Below, piece by piece: positions 47,668 to 55,530 of a stretch of DNA of 64,000 nt. Position numbers and translations under genes: made by a program. Numbering within the stretch: position 1 is the stretch's first letter; every line of letters starts with the position of its first letter. Source of the stretch: Candidatus Litorirhabdus singularis (GTDB lineage: Bacteria; Pseudomonadota; Gammaproteobacteria; Pseudomonadales; Halieaceae). The stretch lies in NCBI RefSeq assembly GCF_026262625.1, contig NZ_SHNN01000004.1, forward strand, positions 124,001 to 188,000, written 5' to 3'. The notes beneath the pieces are model-generated. The model was given only the letters and a program-made list of their open reading frames with translations. It made no database searches and was not told the origin of the DNA.

Positions 47668-49122
47668 CTAAACAGCCTGATAACTACCCTCATCAAACCG
47701 TCGCGTCGCCCACCAGTACTCTGGAGAACTACCGGGATAGTTATTAACAATCTTCCTGTCCTTGGTCATATACCAACTATGGTCGACAGTAGACCAAGCC
47801 ATAGTGCCTAACTGTTGCTGAAGTTTTTCATTGTAGTCCGCCATCACTTCTCGTTTTAGGTTCAGACTTTTCTCATTGCGCTTGCTCAGTGTTTTGATGC
47901 CGTCCAGAATATAGTTGGCCTGACATTCAATCATATAGATTATCGACAGATGACCCAGGTTGGTATTGGGCCCATACATCATAAAAAAGTTAGGAAAATC
48001 GGCAACGGTAATCCCTTTGTAGGCATGAGCGCCAGCATTCCACTCTGCGTCAAGAGTGAGTCCATTGAGGCCGGTTATTTCCATGGGTACCAGAAACTGA
48101 TTGGTATTAAACCCGGTGGAGAGCACGATGGCGTCGACTTCTATTTCTTCCCCGGCTTCAGTCAGAATGCTGTTCTCTTTGACACGCTCGATGCCGTCGC
48201 AGACAAGGTTTACGTTGTCGCGATTAAAGCTCGTATAGTAATTGTCAAAAACGAGTACTCGCTTGGCGCCAATAACGAACTCTGGGACAAACGCCTTCTG
48301 CAAATTCTCGTCTTTAACCTCTTCCTTGATACGCCCCAGCACTCCGGCGCTGGCAAGTTTGACCAACCATTGCTTCTGTTTGTTTATACCGCGCAGGAAA
48401 AACTCAGATTTGCTCATAATGAAGTATCGACAGAGTCGGGCTGCTAACGGCACGTGTTTCAAGGCCCAGGTCTCCCAGGGCTTAAACGGACGATTACCCT
48501 GCTTAACAATCCAGTTCGGACTGCGCTGAAAAACATGTAACTGGGCAACCTTTTTCGCCAGTTGCGGAGTGGCCTGGACTGCGGTGGCAGCGCTGCCGAT
48601 CATGGCAACTTTTTTGCCGGTCAGATCGAAATCATGGTTCCATCTTGCGGTATGCCAGCTAGGGCCCTGAAAGTCCTCCAGTCCCGGAATATCGGGAATT
48701 GCAGGTGTACTCAACTGACCCACCGCGGAAATCAGAATATCCACGACAATTTCCTCCCCGGAAACCGTGGTTAAAAACCACTCGCCAGTCTCTTGATGAA
48801 ATTGGGCACTGGCAATTTCGGTGTTAAAGCGGAAGTGAGAATTGAGCCCGTACTTATCCGCACAATGTTGCTGGTAGCCAAGAATCTCATTCTGGCCACT
48901 CCATTTTTTGGACCAGTCGGTTTTCTGTTCGAAGGAATAACAATAAATCAGACTGGGAGAATCGCAGGCTGCGCCGGGATAGGTGTTTTCCCGCCAGGTA
49001 CCGCCTAGAGCCGTTGCCTTTTCAAAAATGGTGAACGAATCAATGCCTGCACGTTTTAATCGAATAGCCATACATAACCCGGAATGGCCCGATCCAATAA
49101 TAGCTATTCGCTTGCCTTGCAT
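47668..49122 (-). CDS. Flavin-dependent monooxygenase, Baeyer-Villiger type
   Basis: 484 residues. The N-terminal FAD motif is IAIIGSGHSGLCMAIRLKRAG, in short GSGHSG. ALGGTWRENTYPGAACDSPS is the family aromatic region. The Baeyer-Villiger fingerprint FxGxxxHxxxW is met exactly by FQGPSWHTARW, and a second Rossmann motif is VAMIGSAATAVQ. Such enzymes insert oxygen into ketones using NADPH and O2. Convergent with the amidohydrolase; a link in one catabolic route is inferred from proximity only. Confidence 0.92.
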   Translation of the reverse strand: MQGKRIAIIGSGHSGLCMAIRLKRAGIDSFTIFEKATALGGTWRENTYPGAACDSPSLIYCYSFEQKTDWSKKWSGQNEILGYQQHCADKYGLNSHFRFNTEIASAQFHQETGEWFLTTVSGEEIVVDILISAVGQLSTPAIPDIPGLEDFQGPSWHTARWNHDFDLTGKKVAMIGSAATAVQATPQLAKKVAQLHVFQRSPNWIVKQGNRPFKPWETWALKHVPLAARLCRYFIMSKSEFFLRGINKQKQWLVKLASAGVLGRIKEEVKDENLQKAFVPEFVIGAKRVLVFDNYYTSFNRDNVNLVCDGIERVKENSILTEAGEEIEVDAIVLSTGFNTNQFLVPMEITGLNGLTLDAEWNAGAHAYKGITVADFPNFFMMYGPNTNLGHLSIIYMIECQANYILDGIKTLSKRNEKSLNLKREVMADYNEKLQQQLGTMAWSTVDHSWYMTKDRKIVNNYPGSSPEYWWATRRFDEGSYQAV

Positions 49123-49244
49123 AGAGTGCTCCGTTAGTCGGAAAAGGTAGAAAGCTGAATGTTCAGATGATGTTATATGCTACGCCATTGTGAATACAGA
49201 GTTTCTGTCCGCTTCATGTGCGTTGATCACTAATGTGCGGGCAT

Positions 49245-49274
49245 AAAAAAAGGCCTGTCGCGAGAGAGGCCTTT
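49245..49274 (-). terminator. Rho-independent terminator of the CDP-alcohol/cytidylyltransferase operon
   Basis: On the minus strand AAAGGCC...GGCCTTT forms a 7-bp stem with a 12-nt loop, followed by TTTTTTT. It starts 22 bp after the cytidylyltransferase stop, so it ends that operon. Confidence 0.85.
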
Positions 49275-49296
49275 GATGGCGCCATTGCTTATCTTG

Positions 49297-49761
49297 CTAT
49301 AAAGAAGCCGAGATGGGTGAGGCTACTGCAAGCTTGAGGGCGCTGTGATTAGCCGATTGGGCCATGACGTTTTGCTTGATTCTGGTTGATGAAGTGCGAG
49401 GGTTATAGAGCACCTGGTTGATCTGTTTGCCGTTTGATTTCAGATACGTCTCAACTGCGATATTGTGGGGCTGGTTGCCCCAGTCTTCGCCAATGACAAA
49501 AATGTCGGCATTAAGGGCCTGACAACCGGGGACATAATTGAGTTCGTCGTAGGGGCGTACAATATCGACACAACGCAATGCCTTGAGCATTTCCATTCTT
49601 TGCTCAAGCGGGATCACCGGCACATTTGGCTTGTAAGAGTTTACTACTCTGTCTGAAGCCACCCCAACAGCCAGAATGTCGCCCAGTGATTTACAGTATT
49701 CCAGCAGGGCAATATGCCCCACATGCAATAGATCAAAAGTACCTACGGTATAAACGATCAT
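49297..49761 (-). CDS. Cytidylyltransferase-like protein (TagD/glycerol-3-phosphate type)
   Basis: A 154-residue nucleotidyltransferase. VGTFDLLHVGHIALLEYCK holds the HxGH motif (HVGH), and RTSSTRIK is the second signature, replacing the usual RTxGISTT-like loop. DIFVIGEDWGNQ is typical of the TagD group. It would activate a polyol or amino-alcohol phosphate as a CDP derivative. It lies 61 bp downstream of a CDP-alcohol phosphotransferase gene, which could use that product. The substrate cannot be told from sequence. Confidence 0.88.
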   Translation of the reverse strand: MIVYTVGTFDLLHVGHIALLEYCKSLGDILAVGVASDRVVNSYKPNVPVIPLEQRMEMLKALRCVDIVRPYDELNYVPGCQALNADIFVIGEDWGNQPHNIAVETYLKSNGKQINQVLYNPRTSSTRIKQNVMAQSANHSALKLAVASPISASL

Positions 49762-49822
49762 GTGCTGTTTAACTCCTTAAAAATGAATATTCACAACTGT
49801 GTTATGCCAACACGGCTGCCTG

Positions 49823-50476
49823 CTATAAAAGTTTCCAGCTGTATATGCCCGTTATCATCAGCGTGTAAAAAGTCAGTCGATATACGTTTGCGGGATTGTA
49901 AGAAAGCTTGGGGGTCTTAATCTGAGATACATTCAATGCGGCAAGTCCCAGCGAGCTGACGTACAGGATTACTGAAAATATGCCGGCCGAAAAAACGCTT
50001 TCAAAAAGAAAGATGAAAGCTAGTGCAATATTGTTGTTGTCCAGGGCCAGTCCGGTGTACTTGGCATCGCCAGACAAGCCGTAGGTATTGAAATAGCTAA
50101 GTCTTATCGCGCTGGCTGCTACAAGAATAAACGCGCCAGGTAGAAATATAGGTTCAAAATTGCCGTAGCTGAGTAATAGAATTGCCGGGGTCACGCCATA
50201 GTTCACAACGTCTATCAATGCATCAAGTTGCATGCCAAAAGTCTGGTCGCTAGGGGTTCTCCCTTTCATTTTTCGAGCGACAAGACCATCTGCCCAGTCA
50301 AAGGCAACGGCCCATATCATGCCAATGATGGCCGCGTAGTAGATTCCAATAAGACTGAAATAAATAGCCAGTATGGTGCAGGCCAACCCTGCCAGTGAGC
50401 ACAAATTGGCCAGATCTTTGACGTAGGAAATAATAATGGGTGGGGATTCTTGCGGTTCTACTTTGTTGGTAGGCAT
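49823..50476 (-). CDS. CDP-alcohol phosphatidyltransferase family membrane protein
   Basis: A 217-residue integral membrane enzyme with about six helices. The active-site motif is DWADGLVARKMKG followed by GMQLDALID, that is DxxDGxxAR...GxxxDxxxD with all four Asp present. The spacer is a little longer than the minimal pattern, as in phosphatidylserine-synthase-like members. It transfers a phospho-alcohol from a CDP-linked donor. With the cytidylyltransferase downstream it could build a phospholipid head group or soluble phosphodiester. Confidence 0.9.
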   Translation of the reverse strand: MPTNKVEPQESPPIIISYVKDLANLCSLAGLACTILAIYFSLIGIYYAAIIGMIWAVAFDWADGLVARKMKGRTPSDQTFGMQLDALIDVVNYGVTPAILLLSYGNFEPIFLPGAFILVAASAIRLSYFNTYGLSGDAKYTGLALDNNNIALAFIFLFESVFSAGIFSVILYVSSLGLAALNVSQIKTPKLSYNPANVYRLTFYTLMITGIYSWKLL

Positions 50477-50762
50477 GGTGCTCCTGAAGTAATAGCCACG
50501 ATATCAATATCGAGCTAAATCACGGGATAAATAGGCCGCGCGCAGCATGGAGCTGAGCACTAGAGCATTGGTACGGTAAAGCGCTGGCGGGCCCCATTAA
50601 TAATGGGAGCCGCAATCAGTGGGTGTTATGAACGGACCCTATTCGCTTGCTAGCAAATGGGGTGGCAATAAGGAGGATAGAGGCGTCTCGGCCAGTAGGC
50701 TCGATAGAGGATGGGACGGGCGGCAGTATACACACAATTGGCTTCCACCTCAGGTTTACTTT
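50477..50762. other. Gap between CDP-alcohol gene and the tRNA-Leu repeat array
   Basis: No gene is supported. It holds a small hairpin (CCCATT-AAT-AATGGG near 50594-50608) and must contain the promoter of the minus-strand CDP-alcohol operon. Open frames entering from the repeats are not convincing. Confidence 0.5.
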
Positions 50763-50907
50763 GCTGCGGGGCCGGGAGTGCGATTGGCGGGCACAAAAAA
50801 AAGGCCAGTCGCTAGACTGGCCTTCTTTAAATATGGTGCCCAGAAGAGGGTGAATCCAAGCGCCTTCGTTGCGCAGCAACGAGCGCCGGTGAACGCCGTG
50901 CAGCTGT
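50763..50907 (-). repeat. 145-bp tRNA-Leu-derived tandem repeat, distal unit
   Basis: First of the 145-bp tandem units (starts at 50763, 50908, 51053). Each contains a Rho-independent terminator, then TGGTGCCCAGAAGAGG, which is the complement of the last 16 nt of tRNA-Leu including CCA. A GC-rich spacer with the hairpin CGTTGC-GCA-GCAACG follows. This unit differs from the next at only two positions near the terminator. Confidence 0.95.
50795..50825 (-). terminator. Repeat-borne terminator, distal copy
   Basis: On the minus strand, GGCCAGTC-TAGC-GACTGGCC is a perfect 8-bp stem followed by eight T. It is one of three terminators in the array and has the fully paired stem. Confidence 0.9.
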
Positions 50908-51052
50908 GCTGCGGGGCCGGGAGTGCGATTGGCGGGCACAAAAAAAAGACCAGTCGCTAGACTGGCCTTCCTTAAATATGGTGCCCAGAAGAGGGTGAAT
51001 CCAAGCGCCTTCGTTGCGCAGCAACGAGCGCCGGTGAACGCCGTGCAGCTGT
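50908..51052 (-). repeat. 145-bp tRNA-Leu-derived tandem repeat, middle unit
   Basis: Second full unit, identical to the following partial unit over its shared length. It carries the 16-nt tRNA 3' end, a terminator and the hairpin spacer. Near-identity of units suggests recent duplication or gene conversion. Confidence 0.95.
50940..50968 (-). terminator. Repeat-borne terminator, middle copy
   Basis: Minus-strand stem GGCCAGTC-TAGC-GACTGGTC (one G-U pair) followed by eight T. Confidence 0.88.
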
Positions 51053-51139
51053 GCTGCGGGGCCGGGAGTGCGATTGGCGGGCACAAAAAAAAGACCAGTC
51101 GCTAGACTGGCCTTCCTTAAATATGGTGCCCAGAAGAGG
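51053..51139 (-). repeat. tRNA-Leu-derived repeat, proximal unit merging into the intact tRNA gene
   Basis: An 87-bp partial unit. Its last 16 bp (51124-51139) are the true 3' end of tRNA-Leu, so the repeat family is the duplicated 3' end plus terminator of this gene. Confidence 0.95.
51085..51114 (-). terminator. tRNA-Leu terminator (proximal copy)
   Basis: Same stem and T run as the middle copy, 9 bp beyond the tRNA CCA. It is the first terminator met by transcription of the tRNA gene. Confidence 0.9.
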
Positions 51140-51210
51140 ACTTGAACCTCCACGCCCTTGCGAGCACTAGCACCTGAAGCTAGCGTGTCTACCAATTTCA
51201 CCACCTGGGC
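51124..51210 (-). tRNA. tRNA-Leu (anticodon CAG)
   Basis: An 87-nt class II tRNA on the minus strand. The 5' GCCCAGG pairs with the 3' CTGGGC. D-loop GGTAGACAC, anticodon stem CTAGC/GCTAG with loop TTCAGGT (anticodon CAG, decoding CUG), a long variable arm (TGCTCGCAAGGGCG), T-loop GTTCAAGTC and an encoded CCA end are all present. A tRNA-Leu lies in the same slot, before rnr, in Pseudomonas. Both flanks carry duplications of the gene's own ends. Confidence 0.97.
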
Positions 51211-51368
51211 ATAAAACTCAGTGGATTTTCCAACAATGCCATATAACTGCAGTAGCTGGACTGTGTCCAGTGTCTACCACAACACCACCTGGGCATAAAA
51301 CTCAGTGGATTTTCCAACAATGCCACCTAACTGCAGTAGCTGGACTGTGTCCAGTGGCTACATCACCA
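51201..51368 (-). repeat. 84-bp direct duplication carrying the tRNA-Leu 5' end
   Basis: Two units, 51201-51284 and 51285-51368, are nearly identical with a handful of mismatches clustered at two places. Each starts with the complement of the tRNA 5' end (CCACCTGGGC). At 51270-51294 a 25-nt stretch reproduces the first quarter of the tRNA, a decayed tRNA-Leu fragment. Each unit also contains the palindrome CTGGAC-TGT-GTCCAG. Confidence 0.9.
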
Positions 51369-51492
51369 ACCGAAAACCGGCGTGTTGCGGCAGGTTGAGC
51401 GCGCGAACTTTACTTTTACGAAGAACAATTGTCAATCCTCGCGTATACTGTCGCCTTCAAAAATTGTAAACCTAAAAGGAAGGCCGCACTAC

Positions 51493-53865
51493 ATGGCCAA
51501 AAAGGGCAAAGCTCCCGATCCCCACGCCGCTCGCGAAGCAGCGAACTACGATAACCCGATCCCCAGCCGCGAGTTCATTCAGGAACTGCTGGCCGAAGCG
51601 GATCAACCACTTAGCAACCAACAGATATTCGAACGTCTGGGCCTCAAGGGCGATGAGGCGATCGAGGCATTGCGCCGCCGCCTGCGGGCTATGGAGCGTG
51701 ACGGACAGTTGCTGATTAACCGTAAAGGCTCCTACGGTCTGGTCGATAAGATGGACCTGATTCACGGGCGTGTGCAGGGACACCGTGACGGTTATGGCTT
51801 TCTGGTGCCGCTGGCCGGCGGCGATGACCTCTATTTGAGTGCACGGCAGATGTCGCGTGTCTTTGACGGTGATGAAGCGCTGGCGAGTATTGAGGGTATT
51901 GACCCTAGGGGCCGGAAGGAAGGCAAGATCGTAGAGGTTCTCAAGCGTGGCACCACCGAGGTGGTCGGGCGCTATATTGAGGACTCTGGAATTGGCTCAG
52001 TCATTCCCGACAATGCGCGGGTTAATCATGACATCCTTATTCCACCACAGCGCAAGGGTGGGGCTGAGAACGGACAGATTGTCTGTGTGCAGATTACTGA
52101 TTACCCAACCCGCAAACTGGGCGCCAAAGGCACTATTATTGAGGTGCTGGGTGAACATCTTGACCCGGGTATGGAAATTGACGTGGCTATTCGTTCCCAC
52201 GGTATTCCGCATACATGGCCCGAGGAGGTGCTTAAGGAAGCTGCCGCTCTGGCGGATGAGCCGACCGAGGCCGATAAGGAAGGTCGCGTTGACCTGCGTG
52301 AGTTGCCGTTTGTAACGATTGATGGCGAAGACGCCCGCGACTTCGATGATGCGGTCTATTGTGAGCAGGTGAACGCCAGCTGGCGTTTGTGGGTGGCGAT
52401 AGCCGATGTTGCCCATTACGTGCGTCCAGGCTCGGCGCTGGATGAAGAGGCGATTATCCGCGGCAACTCCGTGTACTTCCCGGAGCGGGTAGTACCGATG
52501 CTGCCAGAGGCTTTGTCCAATGGTCTGTGTTCACTGAAGCCCGGTGTCGACCGGCTCAGTATGATCTGTGAGATGGAAATTTCTAAATCGGGCAAGCTGG
52601 TCGGCCACAAGTTCTATGAAGGCCTTATTCACTCTCATGCTCGCCTTACCTATACCCAGGTGGGGCAGGTGCTGGAGACCGGCAGTCATCCTGATGTAGA
52701 TGCCCAGCGAGTGCCCGATCTGGAACGCTTACAGGGCTTGTATAAAGTATTGCGCAAGGCGCGGGATAACCGCGGCGCGATTGACTTTGAGACGGTGGAA
52801 ACCCGTATTCTGTTTGATGAAAACCGCAAGATTTCTGAGATTGTGCCAGTGCATCGCAACGATGCGCACAAGCTGATTGAGGAATGCATGCTATGCGCCA
52901 ATGTAGCAACCGCGAGGTTCTTCGAAGCTTGCGAGTTGCCCATTCTGTATCGCGTGCACGAAGGCCCCAACGAAGAGAAGATGGAAAACCTGCGTGGTTT
53001 TCTCGGCGAACTGGGGTTGGACCTGTCGGGCGGCGATAAGCCCACCCCTAATGACTACCAGAAATTGCTGGCGCAGGTAGCCGATCGCGACGATGCCAAT
53101 GTCATTCAGACTATGATGCTGCGCTCGCTGTCGCAGGCGGTATACCAGCCCGAGAACAAGGGTCACTTTGGCCTCAATTACCCGGGTTATGCACACTTTA
53201 CCTCGCCTATTAGGCGCTACCCCGATCTGCTGGTACACCGTGGTATTCGGCGCATTGTTCGCTCCGAGATCGCCAGTGTGCAGGTGGTGCGGACTGGCGC
53301 CGCACCGATACCCGCGCAAAAGATTTTTCCTTACGATGTGGGTGCTATGGTGCAGTTCGGTGAGCAATGCTCGATGACTGAGCGGCGCGCCGATGATGCC
53401 ACACGTGAAGTAGAGGCCTGGCTCAAATGTGAGTTTCTACATCATCGCGTTGGTGAAGAATTCGATGCAGTGGTGGCAGCGGTTACCAGTTTTGGTTTGT
53501 TTGTAGAGCTGTCTGATCTTTATATTGAGGGGCTGGTCCACATCAGCTCACTGCCTGGCGATTACTACCATTTTGACCCTGGCAAGCAACGTCTCAGCGG
53601 CGAGCGCAGCGGACGCAGTTTCAATCTGGGCGACTCGGTGCGCGTGCAAGTAGCGCGGGTTAGCCTGGAAGACAAGAAAATTGACCTCGAACTGGTCGGC
53701 AGCACTCCGCGCAAGGGTGCCGGTAAAAAGACGACCGGCGGCGGTAAATCGCGGGGTAGGGGTGGCAAAGACACAGGTGCCAAGGGCAAGGGTGCGACTG
53801 ACAAGCCTGCCAGCAAGCGCAGCAGTAAAAAGCGTCGCACCGGGCAGCGTAAACACCACGACTGA
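51493..53865 (+). CDS. rnr: Ribonuclease R
   Basis: A 790-residue processive 3'-5' exoribonuclease that degrades structured RNA. An N-terminal HTH domain (about 18-85) is followed by cold-shock domains, the RNB catalytic domain (TIDGEDARDFDDAVYCE, with the catalytic Asp cluster) and an S1 domain (about 640-720, VTSFGLFVELSDLYIEGLVH). A Lys/Gly-rich basic tail of about 60 residues follows. The ATG at 51493 follows AAAGGAAGG; the open frame upstream to 51382 is not used. Its TGA overlaps the rlmB ATG by one base. Confidence 0.98.
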   Translation: MAKKGKAPDPHAAREAANYDNPIPSREFIQELLAEADQPLSNQQIFERLGLKGDEAIEALRRRLRAMERDGQLLINRKGSYGLVDKMDLIHGRVQGHRDGYGFLVPLAGGDDLYLSARQMSRVFDGDEALASIEGIDPRGRKEGKIVEVLKRGTTEVVGRYIEDSGIGSVIPDNARVNHDILIPPQRKGGAENGQIVCVQITDYPTRKLGAKGTIIEVLGEHLDPGMEIDVAIRSHGIPHTWPEEVLKEAAALADEPTEADKEGRVDLRELPFVTIDGEDARDFDDAVYCEQVNASWRLWVAIADVAHYVRPGSALDEEAIIRGNSVYFPERVVPMLPEALSNGLCSLKPGVDRLSMICEMEISKSGKLVGHKFYEGLIHSHARLTYTQVGQVLETGSHPDVDAQRVPDLERLQGLYKVLRKARDNRGAIDFETVETRILFDENRKISEIVPVHRNDAHKLIEECMLCANVATARFFEACELPILYRVHEGPNEEKMENLRGFLGELGLDLSGGDKPTPNDYQKLLAQVADRDDANVIQTMMLRSLSQAVYQPENKGHFGLNYPGYAHFTSPIRRYPDLLVHRGIRRIVRSEIASVQVVRTGAAPIPAQKIFPYDVGAMVQFGEQCSMTERRADDATREVEAWLKCEFLHHRVGEEFDAVVAAVTSFGLFVELSDLYIEGLVHISSLPGDYYHFDPGKQRLSGERSGRSFNLGDSVRVQVARVSLEDKKIDLELVGSTPRKGAGKKTTGGGKSRGRGGKDTGAKGKGATDKPASKRSSKKRRTGQRKHHD

Positions 53866-54605
53866 TGGCTTACGTATACGGACTTCATGCGGTGGATGCC
53901 CTGTTGCGGCAAAATCCGCAGCAAGTGGAGCAGCTATGGCTGCAATCAGGGCGTAATGACAAACGTATGTCAGCCCTGGAGACGCTCGCTCGCAACCAAG
54001 GTGTAGCCACTGACCGAGAGTCACGTGAACAGCTTGACGGGCGTGTGCAGGGTCGCCATCAGGGCGTTGTCGCCATTGTCCAGGAGGCTTCTTCACAGCA
54101 ATGGGATGAAAAGGCACTGTGGACACTGCTTGACGAGTTGCAGGGACCAGCCACGCTGTTAGTGCTGGATGGCATCACCGACCCCCACAACCTGGGCGCT
54201 TGTTTACGCAGTGCAGATGCGGCGGGGGTGCATGCGGTGATTGTGCCGCGCGACAAGTCGGCGGATCTTACGCCCGTGTCCCGTAAAGTTGCCTGTGGTG
54301 CCGCAGAAGTCGTGCCGTTTGTGCGTGTAACTAACCTGGCGCGCACGTTGGAAGGTCTCAAAGAGCGTGGAATATGGCTCTACGGAGCAGCCGGCGAGGC
54401 TGAGACTACGCTCTATGACAGTGACCTGAGTGGGCCGCTAGCGCTGGTAATGGGTGCCGAAGGGGCGGGGCTGCGCCGGCTCACCCGTGAATGCTGTGAT
54501 TATCTGGTGAAACTGCCGATGGCGGGCAGTGTCTCGAGTCTGAATGTATCGGTTGCCACCGGGGTGTGTCTGTTTGAGGTGGTACGACAGCGCAAGGCTG
54601 GCTAG
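53865..54605 (+). CDS. rlmB: 23S rRNA (guanosine(2251)-2'-O)-methyltransferase RlmB
   Basis: A 246-residue SPOUT methyltransferase. An N-terminal substrate-binding domain (YGLHAVDALLRQNP) is followed by the trefoil-knot domain with motif 1 LDGITDPHNLGACLRSADAAG, in short DPHNLGA, motif 2 VMGAEGAGL and motif 3 LPMAGSVSSLNVSVA. Coupled to rnr through ATGA-type overlap, the standard rnr-rlmB arrangement. Confidence 0.98.
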   Translation: MAYVYGLHAVDALLRQNPQQVEQLWLQSGRNDKRMSALETLARNQGVATDRESREQLDGRVQGRHQGVVAIVQEASSQQWDEKALWTLLDELQGPATLLVLDGITDPHNLGACLRSADAAGVHAVIVPRDKSADLTPVSRKVACGAAEVVPFVRVTNLARTLEGLKERGIWLYGAAGEAETTLYDSDLSGPLALVMGAEGAGLRRLTRECCDYLVKLPMAGSVSSLNVSVATGVCLFEVVRQRKAG

Positions 54606-54666
54606 CCACAGGCTTCGCGACCGTTGCAGTGCGCGTCTTTACAGGAGTCTCCCCCAGTAATCGTCG

Positions 54667-54684
54667 CTTGCGCACTAGCGCAAG
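54667..54684 (+). other. Perfect hairpin in the rlmB-rpsF gap
   Basis: CTTGCGC-ACTA-GCGCAAG, 7-bp arms, without a T run. It lies upstream of the rpsF leader and may be a weak terminator or leader structure. Confidence 0.5.
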
Positions 54685-54765
54685 AGCCGGTATTATCCGC
54701 CGCTCAAAATTTGCCCGGCCGCGCAAGCGTCCGATCTCCTTGCTACACCGGCTTTATTGGAATTC

Positions 54766-54782
54766 CGGGTAGCTAAAACCCG
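54766..54782 (+). promoter_or_regulatory. Candidate S6 leader hairpin next to the rpsF ribosome site
   Basis: CGGGT-AGCTAAA-ACCCG ends one base before the AAGGAG of rpsF. Many rpsF mRNAs carry a leader structure bound by S6:S18 for feedback control. The position fits, but I have not matched the conserved consensus fully. Confidence 0.4.
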
Positions 54783-54795
54783 TAAGGAGCTTTAC

Positions 54796-55251
54796 ATGCG
54801 ACATTACGAAATCGTATTCATGGTCCATCCGGACCAGTCTGAGCAAGTGCCCGGTATGATCGAGCGCTACACCGCGACCATCCAGAAAGACGGCGGCCAA
54901 GTGCACCGTTTGGAAGACTGGGGCCGTCGTCAGCTGGCTTATCCCATCAATAAAGTCCACAAAGCCCACTACATTATGATGAATGTAGAGGCGAGCAATG
55001 ATTCCATCGAGGAATTGAGCACCACATTCCGCTATAACGATGCGGTAATTCGTAATCTGGTGATTCGGACTGATGAAGCTGTGACTGGTGAGTCATTCAT
55101 CATGAAGCAGGAAAAAGAGCAGCGCGAGCGTAAGAACCGTTACGAAGAGCGTCAGGCTTCAGAGTCTGCTCCCACGCCAGCGGCCGAAAAGCCCGCTGAA
55201 GCACCTGCAGCCGACACCGCTGCAACCGACACCGAAGCAGCCGCAGAGTAA
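54796..55251 (+). CDS. rpsF: 30S ribosomal protein S6
   Basis: 151 residues starting [18 protein letters not shown] after an AAGGAG site. The S6 core ends near residue 115. The tail is rich in Ala, Pro and Glu ([22 protein letters not shown]) and longer than in E. coli, where a short Glu tail is added after translation. First gene of the S6-S18-DUF2232-L9 group. Confidence 0.98.
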   Translation: MRHYEIVFMVHPDQSEQVPGMIERYTATIQKDGGQVHRLEDWGRRQLAYPINKVHKAHYIMMNVEASNDSIEELSTTFRYNDAVIRNLVIRTDEAVTGESFIMKQEKEQRERKNRYEERQASESAPTPAAEKPAEAPAADTAATDTEAAAE

Positions 55252-55266
55252 CCGGAGGATATAACC

Positions 55267-55494
55267 ATGGCACGTTTTTTTCGCCGCCGTAAGTATTGCA
55301 AGTTCACCGCTGAAGGAATCAAGCAGATCGATTACAAAGATCTGGATACCCTCAAGCAGTATGTTTCTGAGACAGGCAAGATAGTACCTAGCCGTATTAC
55401 CGGTACCAAAGCCAAGTATCAGCGTCAGTTGGCCACCGCTATCAAGCGTGCGCGCTTTCTGGCGTTGTTGCCGTACTCGGACGCTCATAAGTAA
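55267..55494 (+). CDS. rpsR: 30S ribosomal protein S18
   Basis: 75 residues: [20 protein letters not shown] start, then [34 protein letters not shown] and a C-terminal [11 protein letters not shown], all canonical. It pairs with S6 in the platform of the 30S subunit. GGAGG lies 8 bp before the ATG. Confidence 0.99.
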   Translation: MARFFRRRKYCKFTAEGIKQIDYKDLDTLKQYVSETGKIVPSRITGTKAKYQRQLATAIKRARFLALLPYSDAHK

Positions 55495-55530
55495 ATGGGT
55501 AAGCCCGGTCTGAGCGCCGGGCACTAGCCG

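Noticed and set aside
50616-51204. Long open frames on both strands across the tRNA-Leu repeats (up to 156 codons)
   Set aside because: They arise from GC-rich tandem repeats, shift frame from unit to unit, read through terminators and the tRNA, and lack ribosome sites. A Tpr-like peptide cannot be excluded but is not supported.
50763-51368. CRISPR-like array
   Set aside because: The repeats are long, contiguous tRNA-derived units with identical spacers; no cas genes are present.
51429-51449. TTGTCA and TATACT as an rnr promoter
   Set aside because: The spacing is only 9 bp, so they cannot form one promoter; TATACT alone is weak evidence.
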